From the NCBI GenBank assembly GCA_003539625.1, contig DPOU01000005.1, forward strand, positions 12,879-76,878: a stretch of 64,000 nt of DNA, read 5' to 3'. How positions within the stretch are numbered: position 1 is the stretch's first letter; each line of letters opens with the position of its first letter. A program made the position numbers and the translations under genes. This document shows positions 18,337 to 26,299 of this stretch, piece by piece. The notes beneath the pieces are model-generated. The model ran no database searches and was not told the origin of the DNA. It saw only the letters and a program-made list of their open reading frames with translations. The DNA is from Acholeplasmatales bacterium (GTDB lineage: Bacteria; Bacillota_I; Bacilli_A; ML615J-28; CAG-313).

Positions 18337-19266
18337 TTTTTCAATAACACGCATTTTTGCACTATGAGAGCGAAGATTATTAGATATTTCACTTTCGGAT
18401 GGCAAAATTACTTTACTATTTATCAATTTAAATTCAATTTCATAACCTTCTGGAATATATGGAAGGTCTTTTGGAAGTTGTAAGGTGGTTTTTTCTTTAA
18501 ATAACTTCTTAACTATACGATCTTCTAAAGAATGAAAAGTAATAACTACCATTCTACCATTTTTATTTAAGAGTGATAAGCCATCTTCTAATGCTTTCTT
18601 TAGAATATCTAGTTCATGGTTAACTTCGATTCTTATTGCTTGAAAAGTTTGTTTAGCAGGGTGTGATGAATTTCTAAGTGCTGAAGCAGGTAAGGCCTTT
18701 TTAATTATTTCAACTAATTCAAGGGTTGTTTCAATTGGCTTTTTTTCTCTTTCAGAAACAATTTTACGTGCAATCAATCTTGCGAATTTTTCTTCGCCAT
18801 ATTCAAATAGAATTCTTACTAAAGATTTTTCATCATAGGTATTAACAACTGTATATGCATCAAGTTCAGCTGTTTGATCCATTCGCATATCTAGTGGGCC
18901 ATCAAAACGATAACTAAACCCACGTTCAGGGATGTCTAGTTGAAAACTTGAAACACCTAAGTCGTATAAAATACCATCAACACCATAAACATTTTCTTCT
19001 TCTAGTGCTACTTTAATGTTTACAAAATTTTCATTAATTAAGGTATAGTTACTAGCTATTTTTTTTAATTTTTCATCGGCAGTATTAATTGCAAAACTAT
19101 CTTGATCAAAAGCATAAAGATGCCCATTAGGTATTCTTTTTAAAATTTCCGAAGAATGGCCACCGCCCCCAAGTGTGCAATCAACATAAACACCATTTTT
19201 TTTAATATTCAATTGTTGGATTGATTCGTTTAATAATACTGAAATATGATTGTATGGTTTTTCCAT
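18331..19266 (-). CDS. rsmH: 16S rRNA (cytosine1402-N4)-methyltransferase
   Basis: RsmH methylates C1402 in the decoding centre of 16S rRNA with S-adenosylmethionine. The SAM-binding motif is YVDCTLGGGGHSSEIL; further family blocks are GILYDLGVSSFQLD, RGFSYRFDGPLDMRMD and RMVVITFHSLEDRIVKK. Length 311 is normal. In most Firmicutes it opens the division/cell-wall cluster, but here it follows rpmF, far from the murE group, and no ftsL follows. It starts behind AGGAGG, after an rpmF terminator. Confidence 0.96.
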   Translation of the reverse strand: MEKPYNHISVLLNESIQQLNIKKNGVYVDCTLGGGGHSSEILKRIPNGHLYAFDQDSFAINTADEKLKKIASNYTLINENFVNIKVALEEENVYGVDGILYDLGVSSFQLDIPERGFSYRFDGPLDMRMDQTAELDAYTVVNTYDEKSLVRILFEYGEEKFARLIARKIVSEREKKPIETTLELVEIIKKALPASALRNSSHPAKQTFQAIRIEVNHELDILKKALEDGLSLLNKNGRMVVITFHSLEDRIVKKLFKEKTTLQLPKDLPYIPEGYEIEFKLINSKVILPSESEISNNLRSHSAKMRVIEKI

Positions 19267-19280
19267 AAAAACTTCCTCCT

Positions 19281-19307
19281 AAAAGAAAAACGCATCCCGT
19301 GATGCGT
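19281..19307 (-). terminator. Terminator between rpmF and rsmH
   Basis: The stem ACGCATC-ACGG-GATGCGT (19290-19307) is followed by TTTTTCTTTT on the minus strand. Some read-through must reach rsmH unless a promoter was missed. Confidence 0.85.
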
Positions 19308-19332
19308 CTTCAAGTTGTTTTACTAGTTTGCA

Positions 19333-19536
19333 CTAGTTTTCGCTGTCTTCCTTAACTTTGATTTCCTTAACTTGTTTACCATTATAATGACCACATACTG
19401 GGCAAACGCGGTGAGACAATTTTAATTCACCACAATTTGGGCAAACTACCATTCCAGGTACTTCTAGTTTATAATGAGTACGACGTTTAAGTTTACGAGT
19501 TTTAGAAACACGACGTTGTTGAGCTATAGCGCCCAT
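19333..19536 (-). CDS. rpmF: 50S ribosomal protein L32
   Basis: A 67-residue ribosomal protein. The basic N-terminus (AQQRRVSKTRKLKRRTHYK) is followed by a four-cysteine zinc ribbon, CPNCGELKLSHRVCPVCG, so it is the zinc-binding form. It sits 14 bases after the yceD-like gene, the usual pairing in bacteria. Confidence 0.96.
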   Translation of the reverse strand: MGAIAQQRRVSKTRKLKRRTHYKLEVPGMVVCPNCGELKLSHRVCPVCGHYNGKQVKEIKVKEDSEN

Positions 19537-19550
19537 AAAAACACCTCTTT

Positions 19551-20036
19551 CTAATTTTTATCCTCTTCTATACCATTTGAATAGAAAAGAACTTCTTCGT
19601 CGTCGATGTCTTGACCCTCTGTATCGTCTAATACAACGCCTTCACTTTTTAAAATTTCATGTGCATTTGGTAAAGTAACATTGATTGGTTTTTCCAATAG
19701 TATGTTAGTCCAAACCATTTCATCTAAATCAACTGTATTTTTTTCAATCAAAAAATAATCATCAGAATCAACCTTACTATAAACTTCATCACATGTTAAA
19801 TCAATAACATATGGAACAGGTCTTAAAGTAAGAGCACATTGCAACTCCATATTTGCCACAAACTGATAAACAAATCTAAAAGTTTCTTCATCAATTTTTG
19901 AAATAACACCAGTTACCTCAACTTTATCAATACTTATGATATCATCAACTGATTTGATCCATTCCGAAAAATCAATTGTATCACTAAAATGATATGGAGT
20001 TGGTAACTTTCTAAGTTGTTGAATTGACCATTTCAT
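19551..20036 (-). CDS. DUF177 (YceD) family protein
   Basis: A 161-residue acidic protein of the YceD family, linked in other bacteria to 23S rRNA accumulation and nearly always found upstream of rpmF. The family core is visible as ELQCALTLRPVPYVIDLTCDEVY, followed by DLDEMVWTNILLEKPINVTLP. The family cysteine pair around the CxRCL site is reduced here to one Cys. The start is ATG 20036 behind AGGTGAT; the longer frame would begin at a GTG inside that ribosome site. Confidence 0.85.
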   Translation of the reverse strand: MKWSIQQLRKLPTPYHFSDTIDFSEWIKSVDDIISIDKVEVTGVISKIDEETFRFVYQFVANMELQCALTLRPVPYVIDLTCDEVYSKVDSDDYFLIEKNTVDLDEMVWTNILLEKPINVTLPNAHEILKSEGVVLDDTEGQDIDDEEVLFYSNGIEEDKN

Positions 20037-20059
20037 AGAAATCACCTATCGACTTGTAT

Positions 20060-20088
20060 ATTATATCATTTTTTGCATTTTTTGTCTA
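20060..20088 (-). promoter_or_regulatory. Promoter of yceD-rpmF-rsmH
   Basis: TAGACA (20083-20088), 17 bases, TATAAT (20060-20065), with the transcript starting shortly before the AGGTGAT ribosome site. Confidence 0.75.
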
Positions 20089-20118
20089 CCTATTTGATAC
20101 ACTTTTTGTCACTACTGA

Positions 20119-20129
20119 TTACAGTGTAA
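20119..20129. promoter_or_regulatory. Palindrome TTACAGTGTAA, possible operator
   Basis: A perfect 5+1+5 dyad lies between the yceD promoter and the TATAAT preceding the small + strand ORF. It resembles, but does not match, the TACA-NN-TGTA box of BlaI/CopY repressors because the centre has one base, not two. Confidence 0.25.
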
Positions 20130-20176
20130 CATAATTATTTGTATTTAATATAATAATAATAGAAAAGAGGTAAAAT

Positions 20177-20362
20177 ATGCGAAATTGGTTTAATACAAGA
20201 ATGTGTAAACTTAAAGGTTGTTATTTAAGGTGCCGAAGTTATTTTTGTTGCATCTTCTTTTGGCAGTTATTTATAACCCTTTTTTGGTTTTCATTTGCTA
20301 ATTTTTTACTACTTCTTATTTGTTGTTTTTTGTGGCTAACTAGTTTCTTCCTTATAATCTAA
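20177..20362 (+). CDS. Small Cys-rich hydrophobic protein (putative)
   Basis: This 61-codon frame has a good ribosome site (AGAGGT, 7 bases before ATG) and a TATAAT at 20149-20154. The N-terminal third is basic with six cysteines (CKLKGC, YLRC, SYFCC). The rest is one or two hydrophobic helices rich in Phe, Trp and Leu. I recognise no family. It overlaps the 3' end of the convergent YsxE-like gene by 27 bases. It could be a real small membrane protein or chance in AT-rich DNA. The remaining gene-free stretch 20089-20176 holds only this possible promoter and a palindrome. Confidence 0.35.
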   Translation: MRNWFNTRMCKLKGCYLRCRSYFCCIFFWQLFITLFWFSFANFLLLLICCFLWLTSFFLII

Positions 20363-21307
20363 AAAGTTCTTAAAATAGCGTTTAATTGATTCACTAGTAT
20401 CAACAAAAGAATTAGCATTGATATAATCATCTATTGTAATTGGCATCCTTTTAATATAAATTACTAAAACTAAAAATCTAAAATAGTCATAATAGAATAA
20501 CTGATTTTCATCATAATATTTATCCAATATTAATTGTTTAAAATCAATATCGTATTGTTCATTCATCACATAAAACTTTGCCATATCTAATGAATTAATT
20601 CCTATCTTACCATTATCCAAACTTGATAAGTAATTAACTCCTTTTATATTTAATAGGTGATCTAAATCAGGATTATTATGAACAAAACTATAATTGACAC
20701 CTTCATGGGCTTTAATAGAGCTAATAAGTCGCTTTTGTAATTTCACTAATTCTTTTTTGGCATCTAATATATAATGATAATTTTCTAAAATCGGTAAAGT
20801 AAAAGTATCTAAATTCTTTGCTTCAATTTTTCTTACGAGTTGTTCTAACAATCTAAATTTATAATCTAATTGGCTTGATAATTCATCAAATTTTCCTCTT
20901 GATTTACTTGGATCAAGACTTTTTCTTATTTGGGTTTGTTGATGCAAAACTGATAATTCATTATATAAATTGGATACTCTTGTGTCGTTTCTAATCTTTA
21001 TTTGTTTTACATAGTCACTTATATAGTAATTACTATCGTTTGCCCTAGTAACAAAACTTTCATTTCGATTTAGAATGGGATAAATTACATTATTTACACC
21101 TTGATTGTACAAATACTGATATTTTTGTAAAGCAACAGCATTTGTTTCTTTTAAAAAGTATTCTTTGCCATTATCACTAACAATTTTATATGCTTTTAGT
21201 GTTATTGGTTCATAATCATTAATGTTTATTTCGTAATACTTAACGATATCTGGTTCAATTGATCTAATTTTATTAAAACTACTGCGATACATCATTGACG
21301 GATTCAT
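20336..21307 (-). CDS. YsxE/CotS-like degenerate kinase-fold protein
   Basis: A 323-residue protein resembling the aminoglycoside-phosphotransferase fold of CotS-family spore-coat proteins. An ATP-lobe-like strand GKEYFLKET is visible. In place of the catalytic loop HGDxxxxN it has SFVHNNPDLDHLLN, and in place of the metal-binding DxD it has GKIGINSLDMAKFYV. It is therefore probably a pseudokinase. The pairing with the SpoVID-like gene (29-base overlap) and nearby ysxC mirrors spoVID-ysxE in Bacillus. The identity rests on motif shape and gene order and is moderate. Start ATG 21307 follows GGGTGAT. Confidence 0.6.
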   Translation of the reverse strand: MNPSMMYRSSFNKIRSIEPDIVKYYEININDYEPITLKAYKIVSDNGKEYFLKETNAVALQKYQYLYNQGVNNVIYPILNRNESFVTRANDSNYYISDYVKQIKIRNDTRVSNLYNELSVLHQQTQIRKSLDPSKSRGKFDELSSQLDYKFRLLEQLVRKIEAKNLDTFTLPILENYHYILDAKKELVKLQKRLISSIKAHEGVNYSFVHNNPDLDHLLNIKGVNYLSSLDNGKIGINSLDMAKFYVMNEQYDIDFKQLILDKYYDENQLFYYDYFRFLVLVIYIKRMPITIDDYINANSFVDTSESIKRYFKNFLDYKEETS

Positions 21308-21980
21308 GGATAATCACCCGATGATGTTGTTCAATATTAGTATTTTTGTTTGCTTTAAATACCTCATTAAGCGATATTTTATTTTCAATACATAAATTTT
21401 CTAATTCTTTATCATTTTTATAGTAACATACTTTTAATCTATGCTTTTTATCAGATAATCCTCTTACAATTACTTCTTCCGTGGGTAAATTATCATCTTT
21501 AAAGTTCAATGTTGATTTTAAAATTTTATCAATTTTTTGTGTTTCTTCTTCCTTTATTTTTTCAATATCATCTAAAGTAATTGGCTCTTTTTCAATTTCA
21601 TCAATACTTTCAATACTGTTTTCGGATTGTAATCTTTCAAAGTCCTCATATTCTACACTAGGTGATATTTCATCGTATTCAATTTCTATATCAAAAGTAG
21701 TGTCAATTCCTCTACCATCTACCGATACGGTATCAATATCAGTACAAATTATATCATCAATATGGTAGTTTTTATCATTGAATACTACTGAAAATGGCAA
21801 AACCTCCGTAAAGAAATCGTCAGTTACGCCATCTTTTTTTAAATATTTCCCGTTAATTGTAAGTTTACCATCCAGTACATCATTTACTTGGTTATAACTT
21901 GTTACTTCTGCAGTTATGTCCAACAATTTTGAAAAATCTTTTAACTTAATAAAAGAATTATAATTCATCTTTAAATTCAT
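21279..21980 (-). CDS. SpoVID-like protein with C-terminal LysM-like segment
   Basis: A 233-residue protein. Residues about 8-100 look like the beta-strand domain of SpoVID/SipL spore-coat morphogens (EVTSYNQVNDVLDGKLTINGKYLK, then FFTEVLPFSVVF). Residues 101-165 are an acidic linker. Residues about 180-226 resemble a LysM repeat (HRLKVCYYKNDKELENLC, then EVFKANKN and a final HHRVIIHE). No signal peptide is present, as for SpoVID. The start is ATG 21980 six bases after GGAGG; the longer frame would need TTG 21998. Gene order ysxC - this - YsxE-like supports the call, but sporulation in this organism is not proven. Confidence 0.6.
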   Translation of the reverse strand: MNLKMNYNSFIKLKDFSKLLDITAEVTSYNQVNDVLDGKLTINGKYLKKDGVTDDFFTEVLPFSVVFNDKNYHIDDIICTDIDTVSVDGRGIDTTFDIEIEYDEISPSVEYEDFERLQSENSIESIDEIEKEPITLDDIEKIKEEETQKIDKILKSTLNFKDDNLPTEEVIVRGLSDKKHRLKVCYYKNDKELENLCIENKISLNEVFKANKNTNIEQHHRVIIHESVNDVSQ

Positions 21981-22001
21981 AGTTTCCTCCATTATCAATT
22001 T

Positions 22002-22030
22002 AGTATATGATAACTTTTATGAAACTATAA
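22002..22030 (-). promoter_or_regulatory. Promoter of SpoVID-like gene, sigma-E-like or weak sigma-A
   Basis: Minus strand TTATAGT (22024-22030), 14 bases, CATATACT (22002-22009). The -10 fits the sigma-E pattern CATAYAHT fully; the -35 fits in part. The same bases also give TATACT with TTATAG at 17, a weak sigma-A site, so the sigma factor is undecided. Confidence 0.35.
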
Positions 22031-22031
22031 C

Positions 22032-22055
22032 AAAAAAAAAGGATTTTCATCCTTT
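22032..22055 (-). terminator. Intrinsic terminator of ysxC
   Basis: The stem AAAGGAT-GAAA-ATCCTTT (22038-22055) is followed by T6. The ysxC stop TGA (22047-22049) is within the hairpin. Confidence 0.8.
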
Positions 22056-22634
22056 TATGTATTGTTCAAGAATAGTATGGACTTCTTCGATGCCTTGTTT
22101 AGTTACTGAAGAAACCTTAATTAATTCGTTGTCATTAGTAATGTTAAGAGTTTTTTTAATTTCATTAATATTCTTTATTAATTCATTTTTACTAATTTTA
22201 TCAATTTTTGTTGCGACAACAATTACCTTATGATTGTAATGCTTTAAGTAATCATACATTAAAACGTCATCATTAGTTGGTTTATGTCTTGCGTCAACAA
22301 TTAAAAAGCAAACTTTTAAATTCTTGGAATTATTTAAATAACTTTCTATCATTTTGCCATATGATAAGCGGTCATGAACTAATTTTTGGGCATACCCATA
22401 TCCAGGAACATCAACTAACAAAATATCGTCATTTACATTGTAAAAATTCAATGTTATAGTTTTTCCTGGTTTGCTAGAAGTATAAGCTAAGTTTTTACGA
22501 TTAGTAATTGAATTTATAAAACTGCTTTTACCTACATTAGAACGTCCAATGAATACAAATTCAGGATAGTTACAATTAGGAATTTGTTCGGCACTTGTTC
22601 CACTAATTATATATTCTGCTTTTTTTATTATCAT
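22047..22634 (-). CDS. ysxC: Ribosome-biogenesis GTPase YsxC/EngB
   Basis: A 195-residue GTPase needed for 50S subunit assembly. G1 is FIGRSNVGKSSFINSI, G3 is LVDVPGYGYAQ, G4 is VVATKIDKISK, and the Thr of G2 lies in KPGKTITLNFYN. Length and motifs are standard for EngB. The start ATG 22634 follows AAGGAGA. It is transcribed after rnpB on the same strand and terminates before the SpoVID-like gene. Confidence 0.96.
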   Translation of the reverse strand: MIIKKAEYIISGTSAEQIPNCNYPEFVFIGRSNVGKSSFINSITNRKNLAYTSSKPGKTITLNFYNVNDDILLVDVPGYGYAQKLVHDRLSYGKMIESYLNNSKNLKVCFLIVDARHKPTNDDVLMYDYLKHYNHKVIVVATKIDKISKNELIKNINEIKKTLNITNDNELIKVSSVTKQGIEEVHTILEQYIKG

Positions 22635-22646
22635 AATTAATTCTCC

Positions 22647-22680
22647 TTAAAAATAAAAGGCAAGTAATAATTACAAGCCC
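22647..22680 (-). terminator. Terminator of rnpB
   Basis: The minus-strand hairpin GGGCTTGTAAT...ATTACTTGCC has an internal TT/TT mismatch and is followed by TTTTATTTTT. Confidence 0.7.
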
Positions 22681-22684
22681 TTTA

Positions 22685-23051
22685 TTGATGTAAATACATA
22701 TATAAGCCATATTCTGTAATTAAGCATTATTACTTAACTGGTAACCATTTATCTCAAGTATAAAACTTGTAAAAATTGTAAGTTCGTTTCCTTCAATTTT
22801 CATGCCCCTACCAAAATTTGGGTTGCTAGCTTGTGGGGCTTACCCGTTCCACTTTTTTGTTTCCAAAAAAATCGTCTCTGTGGCGCTTTATGGATTACAC
22901 CATAGATAAATCCTTAGGTTTCATCCGCCGTAATAGCCATCAACTATCCCCTGACTTATTTATTAATCAGGCACAAACACTACAGACATCACAGTCTGTG
23001 CTAGTATGGACTTTCCTAACGCCAAAGGCGCTCGGTTACCCTATGTATTTT
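22685..23051 (-). ncRNA. rnpB: RNase P RNA (type B)
   Basis: This is the catalytic RNA that matures tRNA 5' ends. Conserved blocks on the minus strand: AGGAAAGTCCAT near the 5' end, GCCACAGAGACGA, GTGGAACGGGTAAGCCCC, and CAACCCAAATTTTGGTAGGGG, which is nearly identical to Bacillus. The ends are set by helix P1: AAATACATA (5' arm, 23042-23050) pairs with TATGTATTT (3' arm, 22692-22700), just after ATGGCTTAT. It fills the gap of over 400 bases between ysxC and degV. I found no clear promoter of its own. Confidence 0.95.
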
Positions 23052-23059
23052 ATTTTATA

Positions 23060-23932
23060 TCATATTTTTTCTTTTAAACCATCTAATACAATATACGCAA
23101 TGGCAAGCACACCAGCACCAATATGAGCGCCTACTGTTGGTGTAACGGTAGTTAATTCATATCTTACGCCATTAGTATATTTAGTTTTTAAATCTTCTAA
23201 AAGTTCTTTTGCGTCATTCTCACAATCAGAATGAAGTACAATATAAATTACTTCTTTGGCATCCTTTGTATCTTCACTAACAACTTCTTTTATGCGATCA
23301 ATGGCACGATTTCTAGTTCTAACTTTTTCGAAAATATCAATTGTTCCAGGTTTCCATAGTTTAAGGATAGGTTTAATTTTTAAAAGTGAACCTATCATAC
23401 CAGACATTGCATTAAGACGTCCATTTTTTACTAGGTATTTTAAATCGTCTACGATAAAATAAGCTACTGTTTGATCAGCAAATTTTTGGCATTCTTCTTT
23501 TATTTCTTCAATACTGTAGCCTTTATTTGCCAATATTTCCGCATAATGTGCGCAATATCCTTCCATTATACATGCACTATGACAATTGATTACATGTAAA
23601 TTAACTCCTTCAACCATATCTTCAAATGCGTTAGGTAAGTTTATACCATAAGCCGAAAGTCCAAAGGAAATTGGGAAGTGAATAACATCAGTACAACCCT
23701 CTTTTTTCCACTCTTCTACACGAGCAGCAATTTCACCTAATGTAGGAGCACTTGTAGTTGGTACAATATCAGTACTACGTAATTTTTTGTAAAATTCATC
23801 AGCTTTGATATCAATACCATCTACTAATTCAGTTTCTCCAAAGTGAATAGTTGTTCTTGTAATTTTTATATTGTGTTTAAACGGTGCATATTCCAAACCA
23901 GAACTGCAGTCCGATGTAATTCCTATTTTCAT
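23060..23932 (-). CDS. DegV family fatty-acid-binding protein
   Basis: A 290-residue protein of the DegV/FakB family, which presents fatty acids to the kinase FakA. The N-terminal motif is IGITSDCSSGLE; TTSAPTLGE, FPISFGLSAYG and VINCHSACIMEGY are the usual ligand-pocket segments. The protein continues through DDLKYLVKNGRLNAMSGMIGSLLKIKP. Starts behind GAGG, 17 bases after pnp, with which it is probably co-transcribed. A second DegV is at the window end, so at least two ligand-specific carriers exist. Confidence 0.92.
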   Translation of the reverse strand: MKIGITSDCSSGLEYAPFKHNIKITRTTIHFGETELVDGIDIKADEFYKKLRSTDIVPTTSAPTLGEIAARVEEWKKEGCTDVIHFPISFGLSAYGINLPNAFEDMVEGVNLHVINCHSACIMEGYCAHYAEILANKGYSIEEIKEECQKFADQTVAYFIVDDLKYLVKNGRLNAMSGMIGSLLKIKPILKLWKPGTIDIFEKVRTRNRAIDRIKEVVSEDTKDAKEVIYIVLHSDCENDAKELLEDLKTKYTNGVRYELTTVTPTVGAHIGAGVLAIAYIVLDGLKEKI

Positions 23933-23949
23933 ATATACCTCAAATAAAT

Positions 23950-26160
23950 TTATTTAGTAGAATCTTCTGTATTTGATTCTGTATCGTGTTTTTCTTCAGT
24001 ATTCTCTGGTTTTTCTTCTTCAGATGATGGTTTTACATTTTGTTTTAAAACAGCTTTTCTTGATAAAACTAGTTTACCTTTATCATCTATCTTTAATAGT
24101 TTAATAACTATTTCATCGCCAACATGTACAACGTCTTCGACTTTTGCTACACGTTTTAAATCAAGTTCAGAAATATGAACTAAACCTTCGCAACCTGGCC
24201 ATAATTCAACGAATGCACCAAAGTCAACAATTTTAACAACTTTTACAGGATAAATTTGACCTACAACTGGTTCACGAGTTAAATTTTCAATTATTTCAAT
24301 TGCTTTGTTAATCCATTCCATTTCTGAATGCATTACAAATACACGACCATCTTGTTCAATGTCAATTTTTACATCATTGCATTTTTCAATGATTTCTTGA
24401 ATAACTTTACCGCCAGAACCGATAACATCACGAATCTTATCTGGGTTAATTCTAATCATCTTAACTTTAGGTGCATACTTAGAAAGTTCAGGACGTACTT
24501 CAGAAATTGTTGTCATCATATGATCTAAGATTTGCATTCTACCTAATTTAGCTTGAGCTAATGCTTCTTTTAAAATTTCTGGTGTAATACCTTTAATCTT
24601 AATATCCATTTGTAAAGCAGTAATACCATTTCTAGTACCAGCTACTTTGAAGTCCATATCACCATAGTGATCTTCCAAGCCTTGAATATCAGTTAAAATA
24701 GTATATTTACTGCATTCATCATCTTGGCTAATTAATCCCATAGCAATACCAGCAACTGGAGCTTTAATTGGAACACCAGCAGCCATCAATGCCATTGTAC
24801 CAGCACAAATTGATGCTTGTGATGAAGAACCATTAGATTCAAGAATTTCACTAACAACTCTAATTGTGTATGGGAATTCATCTTCAGAAGGGATTACTTG
24901 AAGTAATGCTCTTTCACCTAAAGCACCATGACCGATTTCACGACGACCAGGAGCTCCATATCTACCAGTTGAACCAACTGCAAATTGTGGGAAATTGTAA
25001 TGTAACATGAATCGTTTGCCTTCTTCTACTCCAAGGCCTTCAATGATTTGGAATTCAGTTAAAGAGCCTAAAGTTACAGTTGATAAACTTTGAGTTTGAC
25101 CTCTAGTAAATAATGCAGAACCATGAGTTCTTTCGAAAATATCAACTCTTGAAGAAAGTGGTCTAATTTCATTTACAGCACGACCATCAGGACGAATTTT
25201 ATCGTTTGTAATTAATCTTCTAACTTCTTCAGCAAGAATATGTTCAAGAACCATATCTACATATTTTTTATTTTCTTCAATTTCTTGTAATGATAATTTT
25301 TCATCATTTTCGAATATTTCATTGAAATGTTCACGAGTTTTTTCATTAACAGCTTCAATAGCAGCTTCACGAGCTAATTTTTCGTGAGTAGAAATAGCTG
25401 GAATTAATTCAGGTTCCGCAAATTCACGAATACTCTTTTCCAATTCTTCAGGTATTTTAAATAAATCTGGAACCATTTTTTCTTTACCAATGGCTTTTTG
25501 AATTTCTTCTTGGAACTCACATAAGCGTTTAATTTCTTCATGAGCAAATAATAATGCTTCTAGCATATCATCTTCACTTACTTGTTTAGCACCTGCTTCA
25601 ACCATGTTGATAGCTTTTTTAGTTCCTGCAACAGTTAAATTAATATCAGAATTTTCTAATTCTTCAACAGTAGGGTTAAGAACTAATTTTCCATTAACTC
25701 TACCAACTACAACACCTGCAATAGGTCCTTGAAAAGGTATATCAGATATTGTTAAAGCAATACTTGAACCAAGCATAGCAGCCATTGCTGAAGAATAATC
25801 CGGATTAGCACACATTACCATATTGATAACTTGTACTTCATTACGATATCCTTCCGCAAACAAAGGTCTAATTGGTCTATCTATTAGTCTTGAAACTAAA
25901 GTTTCATGTTCAGTTGCACGGCCTTCTCTTTTTAAAAATCCACCAGGAATTTTTCCAGCCGCATATAATTTTTCTTGATATAATACAGTTAGTGGGAAAA
26001 AGTCTGAAGCCATAGCTTGATTACTTCCTACTGCTGCGCTTAATACCGCAGTATCATTGTAACGAACAAGGCAAGCACCGTTAGCTTGCTTTGCTAATTC
26101 ACCTATTTCAACAACGATTTTTCGGTCACGATGAGAATACTCAAATACATGTTTTTCCAT
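23950..26160 (-). CDS. pnp: Polyribonucleotide nucleotidyltransferase
   Basis: PNPase degrades RNA 3' to 5' phosphorolytically. The 736-residue protein has two RNase PH domains (about 10-230 and 310-545), including FFPLTVLYQEKLYAAGKIPGG and GSTGRYGAPGRREIGHG. A KH domain (IRDVIGSGGKVIQEI) and a C-terminal S1 domain (FGAFVELWPGCEGLVHISEL) follow, then an acidic tail. ATG 26160 is fixed by an in-frame stop just upstream. The only Shine-Dalgarno (AAAGGA, about 26192-26197) lies about 31 bases away behind a 7-bp hairpin. Confidence 0.97.
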   Translation of the reverse strand: MEKHVFEYSHRDRKIVVEIGELAKQANGACLVRYNDTAVLSAAVGSNQAMASDFFPLTVLYQEKLYAAGKIPGGFLKREGRATEHETLVSRLIDRPIRPLFAEGYRNEVQVINMVMCANPDYSSAMAAMLGSSIALTISDIPFQGPIAGVVVGRVNGKLVLNPTVEELENSDINLTVAGTKKAINMVEAGAKQVSEDDMLEALLFAHEEIKRLCEFQEEIQKAIGKEKMVPDLFKIPEELEKSIREFAEPELIPAISTHEKLAREAAIEAVNEKTREHFNEIFENDEKLSLQEIEENKKYVDMVLEHILAEEVRRLITNDKIRPDGRAVNEIRPLSSRVDIFERTHGSALFTRGQTQSLSTVTLGSLTEFQIIEGLGVEEGKRFMLHYNFPQFAVGSTGRYGAPGRREIGHGALGERALLQVIPSEDEFPYTIRVVSEILESNGSSSQASICAGTMALMAAGVPIKAPVAGIAMGLISQDDECSKYTILTDIQGLEDHYGDMDFKVAGTRNGITALQMDIKIKGITPEILKEALAQAKLGRMQILDHMMTTISEVRPELSKYAPKVKMIRINPDKIRDVIGSGGKVIQEIIEKCNDVKIDIEQDGRVFVMHSEMEWINKAIEIIENLTREPVVGQIYPVKVVKIVDFGAFVELWPGCEGLVHISELDLKRVAKVEDVVHVGDEIVIKLLKIDDKGKLVLSRKAVLKQNVKPSSEEEKPENTEEKHDTESNTEDSTK

Positions 26161-26171
26161 TTTTTTACACT

Positions 26172-26197
26172 AGTTTGCCGAATTGCAAACTTCCTTT
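26172..26197 (-). promoter_or_regulatory. Hairpin between Shine-Dalgarno and start of pnp
   Basis: The minus strand reads AAAGGA, then the perfect stem AGTTTGC-AATTCG-GCAAACT (26172-26191), then 11 bases to ATG. Folding brings the ribosome site to normal distance. PNPase is known to autoregulate through leader structure in other bacteria; a link here is inference. Confidence 0.55.
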
Positions 26198-26243
26198 CTT
26201 TGATTTCGTACATTTATATTAGACTTAAATTAATAAGATTAAT

Positions 26244-26273
26244 ATTATAATAAAAATAGATAAATAGTGTAAA
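26244..26273 (-). promoter_or_regulatory. Promoter of pnp
   Basis: TTTACA (26268-26273), 18 bases, TATAAT (26244-26249). The -35 overlaps the 3' arm of the rpsO terminator. It gives a leader of roughly 75 bases. Confidence 0.7.
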
Positions 26274-26294
26274 GGGCACTCGATAAGTGCCCTT
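26268..26294 (-). terminator. Terminator-like hairpin after rpsO
   Basis: The minus-strand stem AAAGGGCACT...AGTGCCCTTT is strong but lacks a clean T-run, so termination may be incomplete. Confidence 0.6.
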
Positions 26295-26299
26295 TAGTC

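Noticed and set aside
22833..23126. 97-codon open frame on the + strand
   Set aside because: It lies antisense to the RNase P RNA, whose conserved blocks and P1 helix explain the sequence.
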